Origin: Liolophura sinensis
Taxonomy: Eukaryota > Mollusca > Polyplacophora > Chitonida > Chitonidae
Length of the DNA stretch: 64,000 nucleotides
Direction: 5' to 3'
Assembly: GCF_032854445.1 (NCBI RefSeq)
Contig: NC_088300.1
Span: forward strand, 17,055,570-17,119,569
Shown here: positions 36,302 to 55,243 of the stretch, one piece after another
Numbering within the stretch: position 1 is the stretch's first letter
Layout: every line of letters starts with the position of its first letter
The notes under the pieces: model-generated
Seen by the model: the letters and a program-made list of their open reading frames with translations, nothing else
Databases searched by the model: none
Told to the model about the DNA's origin: nothing
Program-made: the position numbers and the translations under genes

Positions 36302-37685
36302 AAGGAAGAAATAAGCCTACCCCATACATCTTATATTTAGCCTACAACTAGATCTACATATTCAAAATAGAAACATGTTACAAGACAAGTTAATTGACTT
36401 TCGAGGTTACGATCGTGTGATTGGCAATGTATCGACCTATTTGTGTATAAATGTAAATAATATATAGACCTAACCATTTTCATGCAGCTCATTTCTCTCC
36501 AGTGCAAGCCCCAAGACTTTTAATGCGGCAGGTTTGACTGAATATTAGGTTGGGTTGATTTGATGTACATGCGTAGGCCTACTGCTCGTTGCACATGTAC
36601 AATGACTTCGTGTAACTGAAAACACTTCGTAATAAAAAACAAAAAAACCAAAAAAAAAAAAGAAAACATTTGTACCTTTTTCTCGCTGTTAAAATGGCTC
36701 GGTTGTGATACGCTTGATGAGATTAACCTGTTGCTTCCCGGTAGCTCAGTCAAAAAAAAAAAAAAAAAAAAAATAATAATAATAAATAATTAAAAAATAT
36801 AAATCTGCCGAAGAATGTCGATAGATAACGATAGGTTTTGTAGAGCGAATGCGTCTCAATAGTTTTAATGCGAAAGAAGACTTCATAAAGCCCGTTCCAA
36901 AGGCAAAGAAACTCAAGCATTCATATATAAAAATCATGTGAAATTATGTCAGTGACAATTTTTGTCGTTTGAATTGGCAACAAGAGGAATGTTTTCGTTA
37001 TATTGTCTATTACATTTAATGACAGCACAGCATGCATTTTGACTAATTATATACCGGTGACGTGTAATAAATTGCTGTTAGCATCTCATAGCATGTTTTT
37101 TTCTTCTTCCGAAGTCTTACCTTATTTGACTAATGTTTTATGAATATTTCAGATAAATGACAACTGGAGGAAATCTGTCAGGGCACTGGTGAAACAACAA
37201 AACCTCATCATGCTACAGTTAGGTCTACCTGTGAAACCTAGCTCCGAAGTGTCGGTTTCACTAAACTTAAGTTAGGTAAATTGATTAATTTGATTGTTTT
37301 TTGTTTAAGCCCAGATAAGTATCTATTTAGCAACTTTACCTGAAAGACAGATGCTATATTCCTCCCAGATATCACTATTCATCATACAGATTTAACTGAT
37401 TGAATCTCATCATTTATTGCATGGGCGGTTAATAAAACTTTTCACCGCTACATTAACGTCAAAACCAAGAAAGCCTTCTTCAGTTTCACAAAATACACGC
37501 TTTACCCCTCATGCATAGGATGTTTCGTTGTTTATCGAGTTGCTTAAATTTGTCATTAACAACATCTATGTGAAATTCAGGGAAGCCTTATATCAACAGT
37601 GTATAGGTATTCCGAATGGGTACAAATAGTGGCTGACCTGTTCTTGTTCTCGCATGAATACTACTATATGCACAACTAATAAAGA

Positions 37686-37871
37686 GTTGGTTAGCGCGCT
37701 AGCGCAGCGTTAGGGCCCAGGACTCTCTCACCAATGGGGTAGCTGTGAGTTCAAGTCCAGCTCATGCTGGCTCCTCTCAGGCAGTATGTGGGAAGGTCTG
37801 CCAGAAACCTGCGAATAGTGAAATATTCTTGAGTACGGCGTAAAACACCAATCAAATAAATAAATAAATTA
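37686..37871 (+). mobile_element. SINE with internal deletion
   Basis: Starts GTTGGTTAGCGCGCTAGCGC and has GTTCAAGTCCAGCTCATGCT (B box). It then jumps from the CCTGCGAATAG region directly to GTGAAATATTCTTGAGTACG and an (AAATA)n tail, missing the central CCCCCGGGCTC block. Confidence 0.8.
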
Positions 37872-38845
37872 AAGAGGAATCCATAGCAGACCCGATCTAT
37901 CTCATTCACTAAACCTTATATTGGTTATCTGCTGCCTGTAAAACAATCCATATATAGCAAAGGCTGTGAAAGATATATATCCACCGGATTTAATGGCTAT
38001 TAATGGAAACCACAGATTTTCCATATAGTACATTTTATCTGGACCTATATTTGTGCAAAGACCAAAAACTGTTTACTCTCTTGCTGACTTAAAAACAGGA
38101 GGGGGATTACTTGGACTGCAATATGCCAAACGGTAATGCATATGGCGTGTAAACTAGTTTAGCAAGATTATTCCATCAAACGCCTGTGCTCCAAGTCTCT
38201 TAAATTTTACATTGAGTATATATAATTCTCTTGTAAGTAAATATGGACAGAGCCCCCAGAATTTCTGGCATTCTGTTCCATGATTGTGTCTAATTTCGCT
38301 TAACCCGGGACTAGGGGCTTTCATCGTGTTGGATCAGAGCGCCACGTTGGATATATATGGACACTGACTTGCAATCAAAGCGCAGCTGAGATACATATAC
38401 ATAGTTTGAACAACTTATATACTATATTGCATAATATGCCATTTGAATACTGATTATATGTACAATCATTGAAAGATGTTGACTTTTTCTCTTTATTGTT
38501 GCATGATTCCACCCTAATTTCTTACTTTATATACTTTCTTAGTTCTTTGGGGATTTGTGTTAAACTTCATTTTGGGAATTGGCCGTATGATTATTGAAAT
38601 GAAATGTCCATCTTGGTTGACGGCTCGTATAGATGTACGTTTGCCGTTTATACACATTCCCAATATTTAAATGTCGCACTTCCTTCACAGATGGCCATAT
38701 CGTATCGCGTTTATCATATATACACGGTCTAAATCTGTGTATACTATATTATTGTTTTTGTATGGCCATTGTTGAGAGATTGTCCAGGTTTTCTGGCGTC
38801 TCACAGAACTACGCTTGTACATGTAAAACTGTTTTTAATCATGGA

Positions 38846-38854
38846 CTAGAGAGA

Positions 38855-38924
<70 letters not shown>

Positions 38925-38932
38925 TCTCTTAA
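38846..38932. repeat. (TA)n tract with inverted flanks
   Basis: A long TA dinucleotide run bordered by AGAGAGTATA on the left and TATACTCTCT on the right, so the whole can fold as one hairpin. Confidence 0.85.
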
Positions 38933-39207
38933 AACTAAAATGCTGGTTTTAAGAATGTTAAATTCAACAATTTGGAAGCGGTGAATGCGAGGAAAGGCTC
39001 AATTATCGACATTGGAAACAATTTCATAAATTCGACACTATAAAATAATTAGTGTAATTTATCACTATACTACATTAAATTTACACTTTTTGGTGCTGTG
39101 TGCCCCAGTAGGAAGGCTAAGAGTGTTATAATCTAACTTTATCTTTATGTGAAGTGTTTTAAGAGTTATAAAATGTGTACATTTTAATATTTTTCTTTTA
39201 GCAAATT

Positions 39208-39310
39208 TATTTGAAGTATTTATTTGCTTGGTGTTTTTACGCTGTTTCAAAAATATTTCACTTATACGACAATGGACAGCTTTATGGTTCCTAGAGGACC
39301 ATCCCATTTG
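39208..39310 (-). mobile_element. SINE fragment
   Basis: TATTTATTTGCTTGGTGTTT then AAAATATTTCACTTATACGA, the reverse complement of the SINE 3' body; only about 100 bp are recognisable. Confidence 0.6.
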
Positions 39311-39796
39311 CGGAGTGGGGAATGTATTCACACAATATAAAACAATATAGAGAGAAGATGCTGTCGTAGATGTCATATATCAGATCGAGGATTTCTGCTT
39401 TATGACGATAGTCTCATGGGACCTCGCCTGCAAGTATGAGGTTTTGTGATACTACTGTAGAACAGTTTTTAAATGATTTACGTTTATTTTTTGATACTTC
39501 ACAATCCTTTTTTTTACCTTGTTTTAATTGTATATAGGTATACTTCTGTATATGCATGCATTTCACATTATAAATGCCTATTTCGCTCGGTCCAGTATCC
39601 ATGGTGTAATATCGAGCAGGTGGGTTCAGCGAAGTTAATGGTTAAATAGGCATTTATTGTATAGAGTGTTATATGTCTTGTGTAGAAGAATGAAGCTTTT
39701 CGTTGAACCGTTAAACCAATAGTTCACATATTTAACACCTAACTAGTACATTTTCGCCTGTCTACTCATATATTGTTATATAATTCATGTATATGG

Positions 39797-39868
39797 CGTG
39801 GTGGTTATCGCGCTAGCGCAGCACAATGACACAGAAGCCTTCCATAAATGTGATCGCAGTGAGTTCAT
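39797..39868 (+). mobile_element. SINE head fragment
   Basis: CGTGGTGGTTATCGCGCTAG then CGCAGCACAATGACACAG and GCAGTGAGTTCATG: only the tRNA-like head of the common SINE, cut off after the B box. Confidence 0.55.
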
Positions 39869-41543
39869 GTACGTTTTTAGCATTTAGGACTTTCAAATTC
39901 AAGCTAATTGTGAAGTTCATGTTGTTGCATCAAGAGCAAGAGCAAGAGCTTCTTCACTTCATTGAAGAATATTTATGATGGACACCTGAGGCGGGTCAAC
40001 GATAAACACATGCAGTAACACATTTCACAAGTTTGAAGCTAAAGGCAAAAGGGATTTGAACATTATTGCATACTTTTGCTTTTGCTAATTTGGGCTAATT
40101 TGGGCTAATCATCGTTTCATAGTTACACTTTAGATAAAACGTTTCTCAACATACAGGTATAGAACAACAGATGCAAATGATGCAAAAACATTTTAACAAA
40201 AAGTTATTTACATAATTGTTTTGTGCGTAGAATGCATCAAACCTACAAACTTTATTATTTTCAGTTGTTTTAGAGATCTAGACCTACAGTTAAAGATCAG
40301 CATAGCAGCTTGTAATGAAACAGGAGATTGCATTTTTGCTAAATCATAACTATGTCTGTAAACAATCGGATTAATTCAATCCGTCATCCTACATGCCGAA
40401 GTGACGTACATTCGGCCTTCGCTGCACATGGCAAATTTAAATATGGCGTTAAAGGGGGCTTGTAATTAGCTACTGTTTAAGCATTTATATGAAGAGCTAG
40501 AATAATACCCTAACTGAGGCCATTTGTCGACTATCACACCGCCGGTGCAGCTCTGGGTTACTCTCTTTGCTGTAGCCATTTATTATGTTCTAGGTTACAT
40601 TAATTCTTCTAAATAAGAGACAATTTGTCATATATCTTCGTGAAAGCCCATGAAACATGCATAGTATACTCACATTATTGGACCATATACACATGTTGTT
40701 AAAGATCTTATTCTCAGAGTTCATCTGGTGTGACTGATGTTCATGTATATTTAATTTGTGTTAATAACCGTGTAAAGACTGTCCATTTGCTCTGGAGTCA
40801 TTGTGCATGTTTAGGCAGTGAGATCTACCGTTATTCCTAACATCAGAGTCCCGATGTATTGCTGTCTCAAACTAATAAACGGTTGTTAAAAAACTTGAGT
40901 GTAAGAATTTCCGTATGATCCACAAATTTAGAACAGCTTGCCACGATTCAGTGAAAGCTACACAGTGTCTGTTTATTTATTTTTTTTTTTGTATGCAGTT
41001 GACTTGTCAGACAAGAACATACTGGTTTCAAGTCAGTGGCGACGTGCATGAGAACACTTACATATATAGCCTCAAAACCAACTTTAAAAAAAGAATCTTT
41101 CTTCAAACTCATCGGCCAACAATACAATCAATCTATTGACGTGACGAGGCAGACAGACGCATTAACTGTATATAAGCAGGTTTTAAAAGACACTGACGGG
41201 AAACATTTGCGCCTGAAAAGCTTTAACTCGTTTACAACGCTTGTAGTGATAACCACATTTGTTGGATGCTATCCAAGACATACAAATTAACAAGCTAGCG
41301 ACTACTTTTCACTGTCTGGAAATGACGTTTATTTGTATGTGTTACATGTATATACAGGATTGACCGTACACCATTGCTATTCATTACCTTTTTTTAAGTT
41401 GACAACTCATTAGACTTACATCTTTGCCGTAAAGCCTGCAACCTTTACTGACTTGGATGGACGTAACACGAAAATGACTTTGGTTTAAGAACAAATAGTG
41501 AGAATAAGTATTTTTCTAAAAACAATACATACACCTTGAGAAA

Positions 41544-43240
41544 TTACTTTCTGTACCACATGTTTAAGAAATCATGGTATGTGTTTGAGGCAGCAGCGCG
41601 TCGAGGCATAAAGGGTCCTTGTCTACCGGCTGGAATACCACTTTGCACATTACCGGCCATTCTGTTCGGCATGGAAGCGGCGGGCATTCTACCAGGTAAA
41701 CTTCCAGGTACACCAGCTGGCACATAACCTGGCACACCTGCAGGCATACCACCATGCACACCTGCAGGCATACCACCATGCATGCCTGCGGGCATACCGC
41801 CGTGCATACCTGCAGGCATACCGCCGTGCATACCACCTGGCATCAAACCGAAAGATCTAGCTCTATGCAAATTGCTTTGCATAACCGTGGCGGAAGCGAA
41901 GTTGTTGTATGGCGTTCCTGTACAGCAGCAAACGGTAGCTCCCGGACAGTCGCTGTTTCCTGACAGGTCGGGCATTGCGCCGTCACATCCGCCAATGCGA
42001 CACTCGCAGAACGGTTCGGAATTGTCCACAGCTCCCATCATAAGCCTTCGTCTTCGCTGGCTGATTCCACAAGGAACTGCAGCTAGCTAAGGTCATAATG
42101 TGTCATGATTAGTATTCTAACAACAGATAGAAATATTGTAAACCTGCTACCTTTTGCAGGTCTTATAGTGAATGAAAAAAAACAAAAAAAACATCCCAAA
42201 CAAAACCAACAGCCCAAAACGCAGACAAAAAGAAAGGAAACAAAAACACATGGTTACTTCCTTGCCCTATGAACAGAGTCATGGTCTTCAGCTTAGACTT
42301 CCATGATCATTGAACCTAATTTACATATTTGAGGATGAATGACTATGTTTGGTTATTTTCTTTGTAAATGCTGTGAATATTTATATTTCCGCTGTTCAAT
42401 ACTTGGTGAACATGAGCAGTTCGTGATTCAGTTTGCTTGGTGGCTAGTTTGCTTGACTAAGTCAGATAATGCTCTCCACTGCAAATATTACTTCATTCTT
42501 GCAATTACTTTAGGTCAGATCCTTTGTCTCAACGTGAAACTATCGTGGCAGCGTCTAGGATACGTGTTCAGAACCTTAGCCTGTATTCAGAAACAACAGG
42601 GAATGACAAAATCTCTCAGTGACGCAAGAACCTAACCGACATGAGTTTTTCTTTACTTGATGTATTTTAACTGTCTTAACGATGATCTCAAGAACGTTTG
42701 ACTGTCATGACTGCAATCAGATTTATGGTTTGGAACAGCGGACAGATATCAAAACCTTCGCTACAGTTGAAAAAAATAATTCGACATTGGTAAGAAACGA
42801 AATTTAAAATTGTTTTCATATAAAATAGTGTACTAAAATTCATAAAAAAGGATACTGTCTAAAAGATCCATCATGGAAGCAATGTCCATTAGCAATGGCA
42901 TACGCTGAGCGGGTGGAGGTTGAGGTCCCCAGCTAGGTGTAAGTTGAGGCCGTACTGCCCAGGGCTGATAAACCTGCGGCATGGGTGGCTGATTAGGTGG
43001 AGGCACGCCCCATGGGTTGTTACTGGCAGCATTAAATATCCCAACACCAGGACTCGTCTTTTGCGGGTTCACTTTGGTAGAAACAGCCGTGTCTCCAGTG
43101 TTGGGTGGATTGACCGGAAGTGTGGATTTTGGCGGACTGGCTTTAGAGGAACTGGAAGTTGAAGGATTAGGATTGGGCTGTCCGATGGAAGGAGCTGTCC
43201 ACACAGCAATGGTGGCTAAGATGGGCAACAGCAGCTTCAT
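41544..43240 (-). CDS. Secreted Pro-rich/8-Cys protein 1 (Gly-Met-Pro tail)
   Basis: Function unknown; extracellular by its signal peptide. Coding exons 43240-42856 and 42076-41544 join in phase (GACA|GT...AG|TT) to 305 codons. Residues 1-19 (MKLLLPILATIAVWTAPSIG) are a signal peptide, probably leaving an N-terminal Gln. Residues ~20-110 are Pro/Ser/Asn/Gln-rich, and MDIASMMDLLDS is an amphipathic stretch at the exon border. The last exon starts PCGIS, a basic RRRR follows, then the conserved cysteines FCECRIGGC and DCPGATVCCC. The tail is a repeat of GGMPAGMH units passing into VPAGVPG-like elastomeric motifs, ending NMWYRK. The ORF open across the donor was rejected because all three paralogues lose similarity there. 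A 5' non-coding exon ends at 44309. Largest of three paralogues; no family recognised. Confidence 0.8.
41695..41845 (-). repeat. Coding 24-30 bp repeats
   Basis: In-frame tandem units coding GGMPAGMH/GGMPAGVH inside the last exon of gene 1 of the cluster (for example CACCTGCAGGCATACCACCA). Paralogues 2 and 3 have no counterpart, so the tail grew after, or was lost since, duplication. Confidence 0.8.
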
Positions 43241-43656
43241 AGTTCTTTGTCTGAAATATACCGACGTGGTCACAAAGGTTATTGTTTTAACTACTTTGTT
43301 TCAATAACTTCTCAATTTTGTATTCAGTAAACGAGAAATGATCTTCTAAAGTTCGATATCTCATTGGCGAAGTGCGTGTGATAGGCCTACCTGCGTTGAA
43401 GGTCAGAAGAATAATATTGAATAGTTAATAAATAATACTACATTGAACTCTACATATATTATTGTTAATCTAGCGGTTACTAATCTTGCTTTTCGTCTGT
43501 TTCTCATGCAAGACCTGTGTTTTCAAAAACAAACTTGTTTTTGAAACGACTTGAAACGTTTTCTTTCTCACGTTTGTCCACACTGTATGATAACAGCCAG
43601 TGCTCGCCTAGATGCCGCTCAAGCATTATCGTTTGTACACGAAACACAGAGGGGTG

Positions 43657-43846
43657 AAATATTTATTTATTTATTTATGTGAAAGGTGTTTCACGCCGAA
43701 CTCGAGAACATTTCACTCATACGACGGCGGACAGCATTATAATGGTGGGATAGCGGGCATAGCCCTGGGGAAATCTATCCGCAGATTGCTGGCAGACCTT
43801 CCCACGTACGACCTGAGAAGAAGTCAGTATGAGCTGGACTTCAGGG
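43657..43846 (-). mobile_element. SINE copy in intron 1 of cluster gene 1
   Basis: TTTATTTATTTATTTATGTG then GTGTTTCACGCCGAACTCGA, body with CCGCAGATTGCTGGCAGACC and ATGAGCTGGACTTC. Reverse complement of the SINE without its tRNA head. Confidence 0.75.
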
Positions 43847-44308
43847 GTCAAACATTTTCCTAATAATTACACATACCTACGTGTACAGTCACTACCTAAC
43901 CTATACCGCCAGTGTACATGGACATCAGTATCTGCTCCATAGACAAGGGCTTTTAACCTTCTCTCGGCAAGAATGTTTTACAGTTTTTCGATTTCAACAA
44001 ACCAGTCGTACCTTACAGAAATCGTAACTCCTTATATTATATAAGCGTAAACGCATGATACCAGATAGGAGCTACAGATATAGAATACCTCAATATTATC
44101 CTTTTGTTAGGAAATAGAATAACAGTTTTGAAGATTCAGTGTGCCAGTTTTTCATTCTGTGCATTTAATTTTAACGTCTATGCCATGCACATGGTTCGTA
44201 AATAAATTCAGTCAGTATGAATGATCATATGTTCCGGGTCCTTCTTACTTCAGTATAATCCAGAGAGTTGTTGTACAGTAATTAATAAGATAAGAGAGAC
44301 AGTCTTAC

Positions 44309-44406
44309 CTATTCGCTGCACTGATGTTTCCTGATCTACGTTAGAATGATGCGACGAGACGCTGACAAGTGCTCTCATCCTGATATATAAGGGAACATCG
44401 ACGTCA
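44309..44406 (-). promoter_or_regulatory. Promoter and non-coding exon 1 of cluster gene 1
   Basis: On the minus strand: CRE-type TGACGTCG (44406-44399), 10 bp spacing, TATA box TTATATA (44389-44383), then a ~50-base exon with GCACTTGTCAGCGTCTCGTC ending GCGAATAG|GTAAGA at 44309. The layout and exon sequence are shared with the promoters of genes 2 and 3, which supports them. The transcription start is inferred near 44355. Confidence 0.7.
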
Positions 44407-50820
<6,414 letters not shown>

Positions 50821-51975
50821 TCACCTCCTGTACCACAACTGTGGGAAATTTAGCCCACCAGCTGGCGAAATACTTGGCGTATTACCGCCCATCATGTTTG
50901 AGGTACGACCGGAAGATCTAGCTCCAAGCAAATTGTTTTGCATAACAGTGGCGGCGGCGAAATTGGTGTACGAATTTCCGGAACAGCAGCAAGTGGCGAT
51001 GCTAGGACAATGGGATTGAGCGCTTCTGGAGGGGTGTTGTATGCCGTCAAATCCACATCTGCCCACTCGACACTCACAGGAGGCTTCGGGAAGGTCCAAA
51101 GCCGACTGGAACATCCCTAAGCTTAGACTGATTCCACAAGGTCCTGACACAGGTCAAGGTCATAATGCGTGGTAATTAGTGTAGACCTACAAACAATTTG
51201 TGATTACCTTTGCAGCACGAAATATGACTTCGTTGCCATGAGAACGAAAGACCTGAAACTTGTACTGGTCCTTAGCTGTTATCACCATTAATGCACTGTT
51301 TTTTATTTGCATAGACGAATGACACAGAGGTTCCTGTTACTGTATTGTTATCTTTGCCATTGTTCTAATTCAATTCAGTGAAACCTACCTTAAACTCGCG
51401 TTTGTCCAATCTCTTAGATGCAAATGCATACGTTAACAGTGGCATTACGATACATTTATTTATTTATTTGATTGTAGATTTAGGCCGGACTTAAGAATAT
51501 TTCACTTATACTACGGCGGCCAGCATTATGGTGAGAGGAAACCGAGCAGAGCCCGGGGGAAACCCACGACCACCCGCAAGATTCTGCAGATTTCGAAATT
51601 TTTTCACACAAATGGTTATATAGTAAAAGCCGTTAAAAGGATACTCTCGAAAAAGTCCATCATAGCGTCCATGTCACTCAATAATGACATTCCTATAGCT
51701 TGTAGAAAAGGGGATCTGGGCAGCTGACGAGTTGGGGGTGCCGGCCATCGGTTGCTGCCGAGAGGATTAAAGACCCGAACTCTAGCAGGGGGACGATTCG
51801 TCTCTAGCGGGTTGACGGCGCTGTTTCTGGTGTTTAGTGGTGGATTTCCCGATCGTGCCACGATAGGCGGATTGGCTGGTGAGGAACCGGAAGTGGAAGG
51901 ATTAAGGTTGGGCTGTCCGATAGCGGAAGCGGTCCACACAGCAAGGGTGGCTAAGATGGGCAACGACAGCTTCAT
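50821..51975 (-). CDS. Secreted Pro-rich/8-Cys protein 2
   Basis: Paralogue of the genes at 41544 and 55720; function unknown. Coding exons 51975-51645 and 51143-50821 join in phase (GAGA|GT...AG|GA) to 217 codons. The signal peptide is MKLSLPILATLAVWTASAIG. It is followed by a Pro/Asn/Arg-rich segment with TNRPPARVRVFNP and RWPAPPTRQLPRSPF, and the amphipathic MDAMMDFFES. The last exon begins PCGISLSLGMF, then CECRVGRC and HCPSIATCCC, giving eight cysteines with the spacing of gene 1. It ends with a Gly/Asn-rich tail closing FPQLWYRR. A SINE sits in the intron (51453-51590). TATA box and non-coding exon 1 lie at 52550-52633. The 217-residue length equals that of gene 3. Confidence 0.82.
51453..51590 (-). 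mobile_element. SINE copy in intron 2 of cluster gene 2
   Basis: TTTATTTATTTATTTGATTG then AAGAATATTTCACTTATACT, GGCGGCCAGCATTATGGTGA and AGCCCGGGGGAAACCCACGA: reverse complement of the SINE 3' two-thirds. Genes 1 and 3 have none here, so it arrived after duplication. Confidence 0.8.
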
Positions 51976-52549
51976 AGTTCTTCTTGGTCTGAAATATACC
52001 GATGTGATCAGAATCAGGTTATTGATTTATAAACCTATCGGCATCACAGCTAATGAAGAAGCGGAGAGTGGTATAATCTGACACAACAGTCTCATTTTAA
52101 AATCACTTTTGGGCTCCTCATATATTAACAAAAAAAAATACTCACTATCTAAAATACTTTAATGTGTTAAGTATATTTAGTTAATTTGCATGAGCACCTC
52201 CTGTGGTATTAAGGTTGCAACAGATCCTGGTAAAGGTTTATTTGTCAATTTTTTGGAAACGGCTTTAAATGTTTTTCTCATCTTTATCCACCCTATAACA
52301 GAAGAAATAAACATGTTGTTCTACCATTGCCGTGTAAACGGAACCTGAAGGAATCAAACGTCTTCCGGACCACGACAACGTGTACAACACCACAGCAAAA
52401 TATGCAACAAATGTGCATGGGCATAAATGTAACAAATTTTATAGCGTTGAGACAAATTGTATGCTGGTATCATGAATCACTTAAGTGTTATATAAATGTG
52501 TTACAGCATACATGGGCTGTAGATATAAGATGTAAAATCATAACCTTAC

Positions 52550-52633
52550 CTGTTCCCTGCACTATGTGCTTCTCCGTCAACGTTAGAATGATACGATGCG
52601 ACACCGACAGGTGCTCTTCTCTTAATATATATA
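52550..52633 (-). promoter_or_regulatory. Promoter and non-coding exon 1 of cluster gene 2
   Basis: TATA box TATATATA at 52633-52626, followed by an exon with GAGCACCTGTCGGTGTCGCA and TCATTCTAACGTTGACGGAG, ending GGGAACAG|GTAAGG at 52550. It aligns with exon 1 of genes 1 and 3. The CRE-type site present upstream of those is absent: GGCCAGTGTG runs into CACCC close to the TATA box, as if deleted. Confidence 0.7.
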
Positions 52634-53737
52634 GGGTGCACACTGGCCAAGTATGGGAAGAAGTCTTGTGGCCTAAAGCAAAATAACTATTAATTTACGC
52701 AGGTATATTTCCATATGCTATTTCATTACCTTCCAATTTTAAAATAGATCAACCGATAATTTGTTGATCGGAAGTAATTCAACAGACCTAGAAATAAAAT
52801 GTATCATTTAACCTATACAATGTTTTTGTTCTATGGTGACTCGATTAATGAAGAAAAAGAAATAAATGAAAATTAATGAATAATATTAATATAAATATAT
52901 CTTTAAAATATGAAGAGCAAGAACAAAAAAAAAAAACATACCACAAAGCCCAAAAAGTCATATGCAAATTTGTACACATTCCATTTGCTATTTTTGTAGA
53001 AATGACGAATTTTGACTTTGATTGCAGTAAGTGAAAATTTCATTAGCTTTTAAAATGTCATGGACGTTATATGTCCAGTAAAAAGCCCACTTTATTAGGG
53101 GTTCACAAAGTTAATTCAGGTCCCATCAGCATGCAAATGATAACAACTCAAAATATCTCACAGTAAAACTGGACGCTCAAGAGCACTTACCCTATAAATA
53201 CGAATCTACTTGAAACTTGTCTAGAGATGACATTGAATAAACTCAATTAGCTCAGTTAGATGATATTCAAGGGAAATAAAAAAACAACGCGACAAGAGGT
53301 AACATACATCTAGGGTCCTTTTTTCTACTGATACGTTCCTAGCTGTTACTCCAGAATTCAGATAATATCTTCAAGAGTATACTCAGATAGTTGCCAGGAA
53401 CATGGTCGTTATTGCCATATTGCGGTATTTAACTCCTTTAAACGAGGTTTTCTGAAAATAATAACAACTTTACATTATCGATCAGCCAGTATCTATATAA
53501 AAGCAGCCCTAGGATTTAGGAAGAGCATTTCTGCATGACAATTTAAACATTGAATAATCGGCCGTGTTTCCCAGTTCAGTCTATGTCAATAACAGTAGAA
53601 TAAAAGGTCATCCGGTGCATACACATTGGACCTCGTGTTAAGTGACGTGCCCATCACAAAAGCTAGTCTTATGGTGGTGATTATTAACGTAGAGGTCAAA
53701 TTTCCGTTGCAGATTTTTCACTTCAGTCAATCACAAT

Positions 53738-53868
53738 ACTATTTATTTATTTATTTCATATTTTACGCCGTGCTCATGAATATTTCAGGGCCACCATTAT
53801 GGTGTGTGTAAACACGGCATAGCTTGTAGGAAAACTACGACCATCACTAGGTTGCTGGCAGATTGAAA
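53738..53868 (-). mobile_element. SINE fragment
   Basis: ATTTATTTATTTATTTCATA then TTTTACGCCGTGCTCATGAA, and GGTTGCTGGCAGA at the right: diverged reverse complement of the SINE. Confidence 0.65.
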
Positions 53869-54721
53869 GTAGAATCAAAGATCAGTCGGTACAAATTAAC
53901 TTTGACCTTGTCTTAAGTGACCTTTCCGTCACAAAATGTTGTCCTAAGTTGGTAAATTTATGCCATTTAGACCATGTTCAACATTTTACATCTGGTTTTA
54001 ATGCTGTAGCTTTCATGTCAAATGAATCACTAATTAGCACTCTTCTCCTAAGTGGTTTTTCCCCTACAAAATTTTGTACCAAGCCGCGATACCACAAACC
54101 ATTTCTGACTTGAGTCAAAATTTAATACGCAATCTTAAAGCTTATTTTTTGCTTTAGGAATTAAAAATTTGTTCACCTTATCAATGTTATCTGAAGAAAA
54201 GTATGTCTAAATTTCAACTTACAGAGCAAAAAATGGGCATTGCGAAAAGGTTCTAAGTTTTAACTTAAATCACAAACAGCTTTGTGGAATCGGCCCTAGA
54301 TTCATAATTTTCTTACAGCGTAGCATTATTGTCGCTGTAAAGATAACCCCACAACCACCGCCCACCATTGGCTTCACTTAAGACAAGGTTTCTGTAGTCA
54401 GGTAAACTATCTCTACCTCACAAAAGAGTCAACGCTTTTGTAGTGTTGTTGAGTTACGCGGTGTTTTGGTTGGTGATTCTTAAACTCATCCGCTGTCAGT
54501 AGTGAAATATTATTGAGGGCGTCGTAATCAAATGTACATGTAATTCATAACGTGAAAACAATTTCAATGTATACAAGCTACTGTAATTAGTGTACCAGTG
54601 ATGGAAGATACCGGTACCTGGAGCAGATTTTGGGAGACACTGAACATGAGAGGCCTATGGACACTCACGACACATGTAGTGTTTAGCGTATGCGCACAGT
54701 TCTCATACAAGACGACCAGGG

Positions 54722-54893
54722 GGGATCTGTGGCCAAGTGTTTAGCGTGACATCGCGGTTGAATGAATTAGAAACCTTTCACCTATGCAATTGTTGTGGGT
54801 TCAATACTACCTCATAATGCTTGCCGCCGTCACCTAAGTGAAATAGCCTTGAATACGATGCAAAACGCCAATTAAATAAATAAATGCAAAAAG
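54722..54893 (+). mobile_element. Diverged tRNA-derived SINE
   Basis: Head GATCTGTGGCCAAGTGTTTA with GTGGGTTCAATACTACC (B box), then GCTTGCCGCCGTCACCTAAG and GCAAAACGCCAATTAAATAA. Same family as the common SINE with a large central deletion, or an older subfamily. Confidence 0.6.
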
Positions 54894-55243
54894 ATCAATA
54901 CATATTTACAAGTTTCTAACATTTGGTAAATTGCGTTTATTTGTGTTTGTTATATACATGATTCCAAATAAACTGTTGTCTATTATGTCTCGAGGAATTC
55001 TTGTAAACTTACACTGATTACGAATCAAATTCAGGTTTAGGCAAACTAAGATTAAAAGAGATGGTAGCTTCAACAATGACTTAAAAGGCTGAACTTCCCA
55101 AAGCTCATCTTCAGTAAATACAATCAGTCCATTCAGATCCAATCCATGAGGCCGACATACTCATTAATTTCATGAGCAGGTTCGCAGAGATACATTTGAG
55201 CCGGATACGCCTACATGTATTCTCTTCAACTCTAGTGTTTACA

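Larger units (their letters stand above)
35554..41543. other. Intergenic region, repeats only
   Basis: Apart from the SLC35F6 promoter I see SINE copies, poly-A stretches (36651-36662, 36750-36771), an AT-dinucleotide hairpin (38846-38932) and AT-rich unique DNA. A motif near 40523-40580 recurs near 48000 and 60760. A 45-bp segment near 41323 recurs beside the other two secreted-protein genes and is probably 3' flank of the first. No coding exon supported. Confidence 0.5.

Noticed and set aside
42833-42855. Stop-terminated reading of the signal-peptide exon (…SILFYEF and equivalents) as the true C-terminus
   Set aside because: The three paralogues lose similarity exactly after the conserved GTATCC donor, and joining to the cysteine exon keeps frame in all three.
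51752-52081. Plus-strand ORFs opposite the cluster genes (also 57134-57397, 43017-43307, 41754-42090)
   Set aside because: Antisense mirrors of the minus-strand coding exons; only the minus strand has signal peptides, splice sites and promoters.
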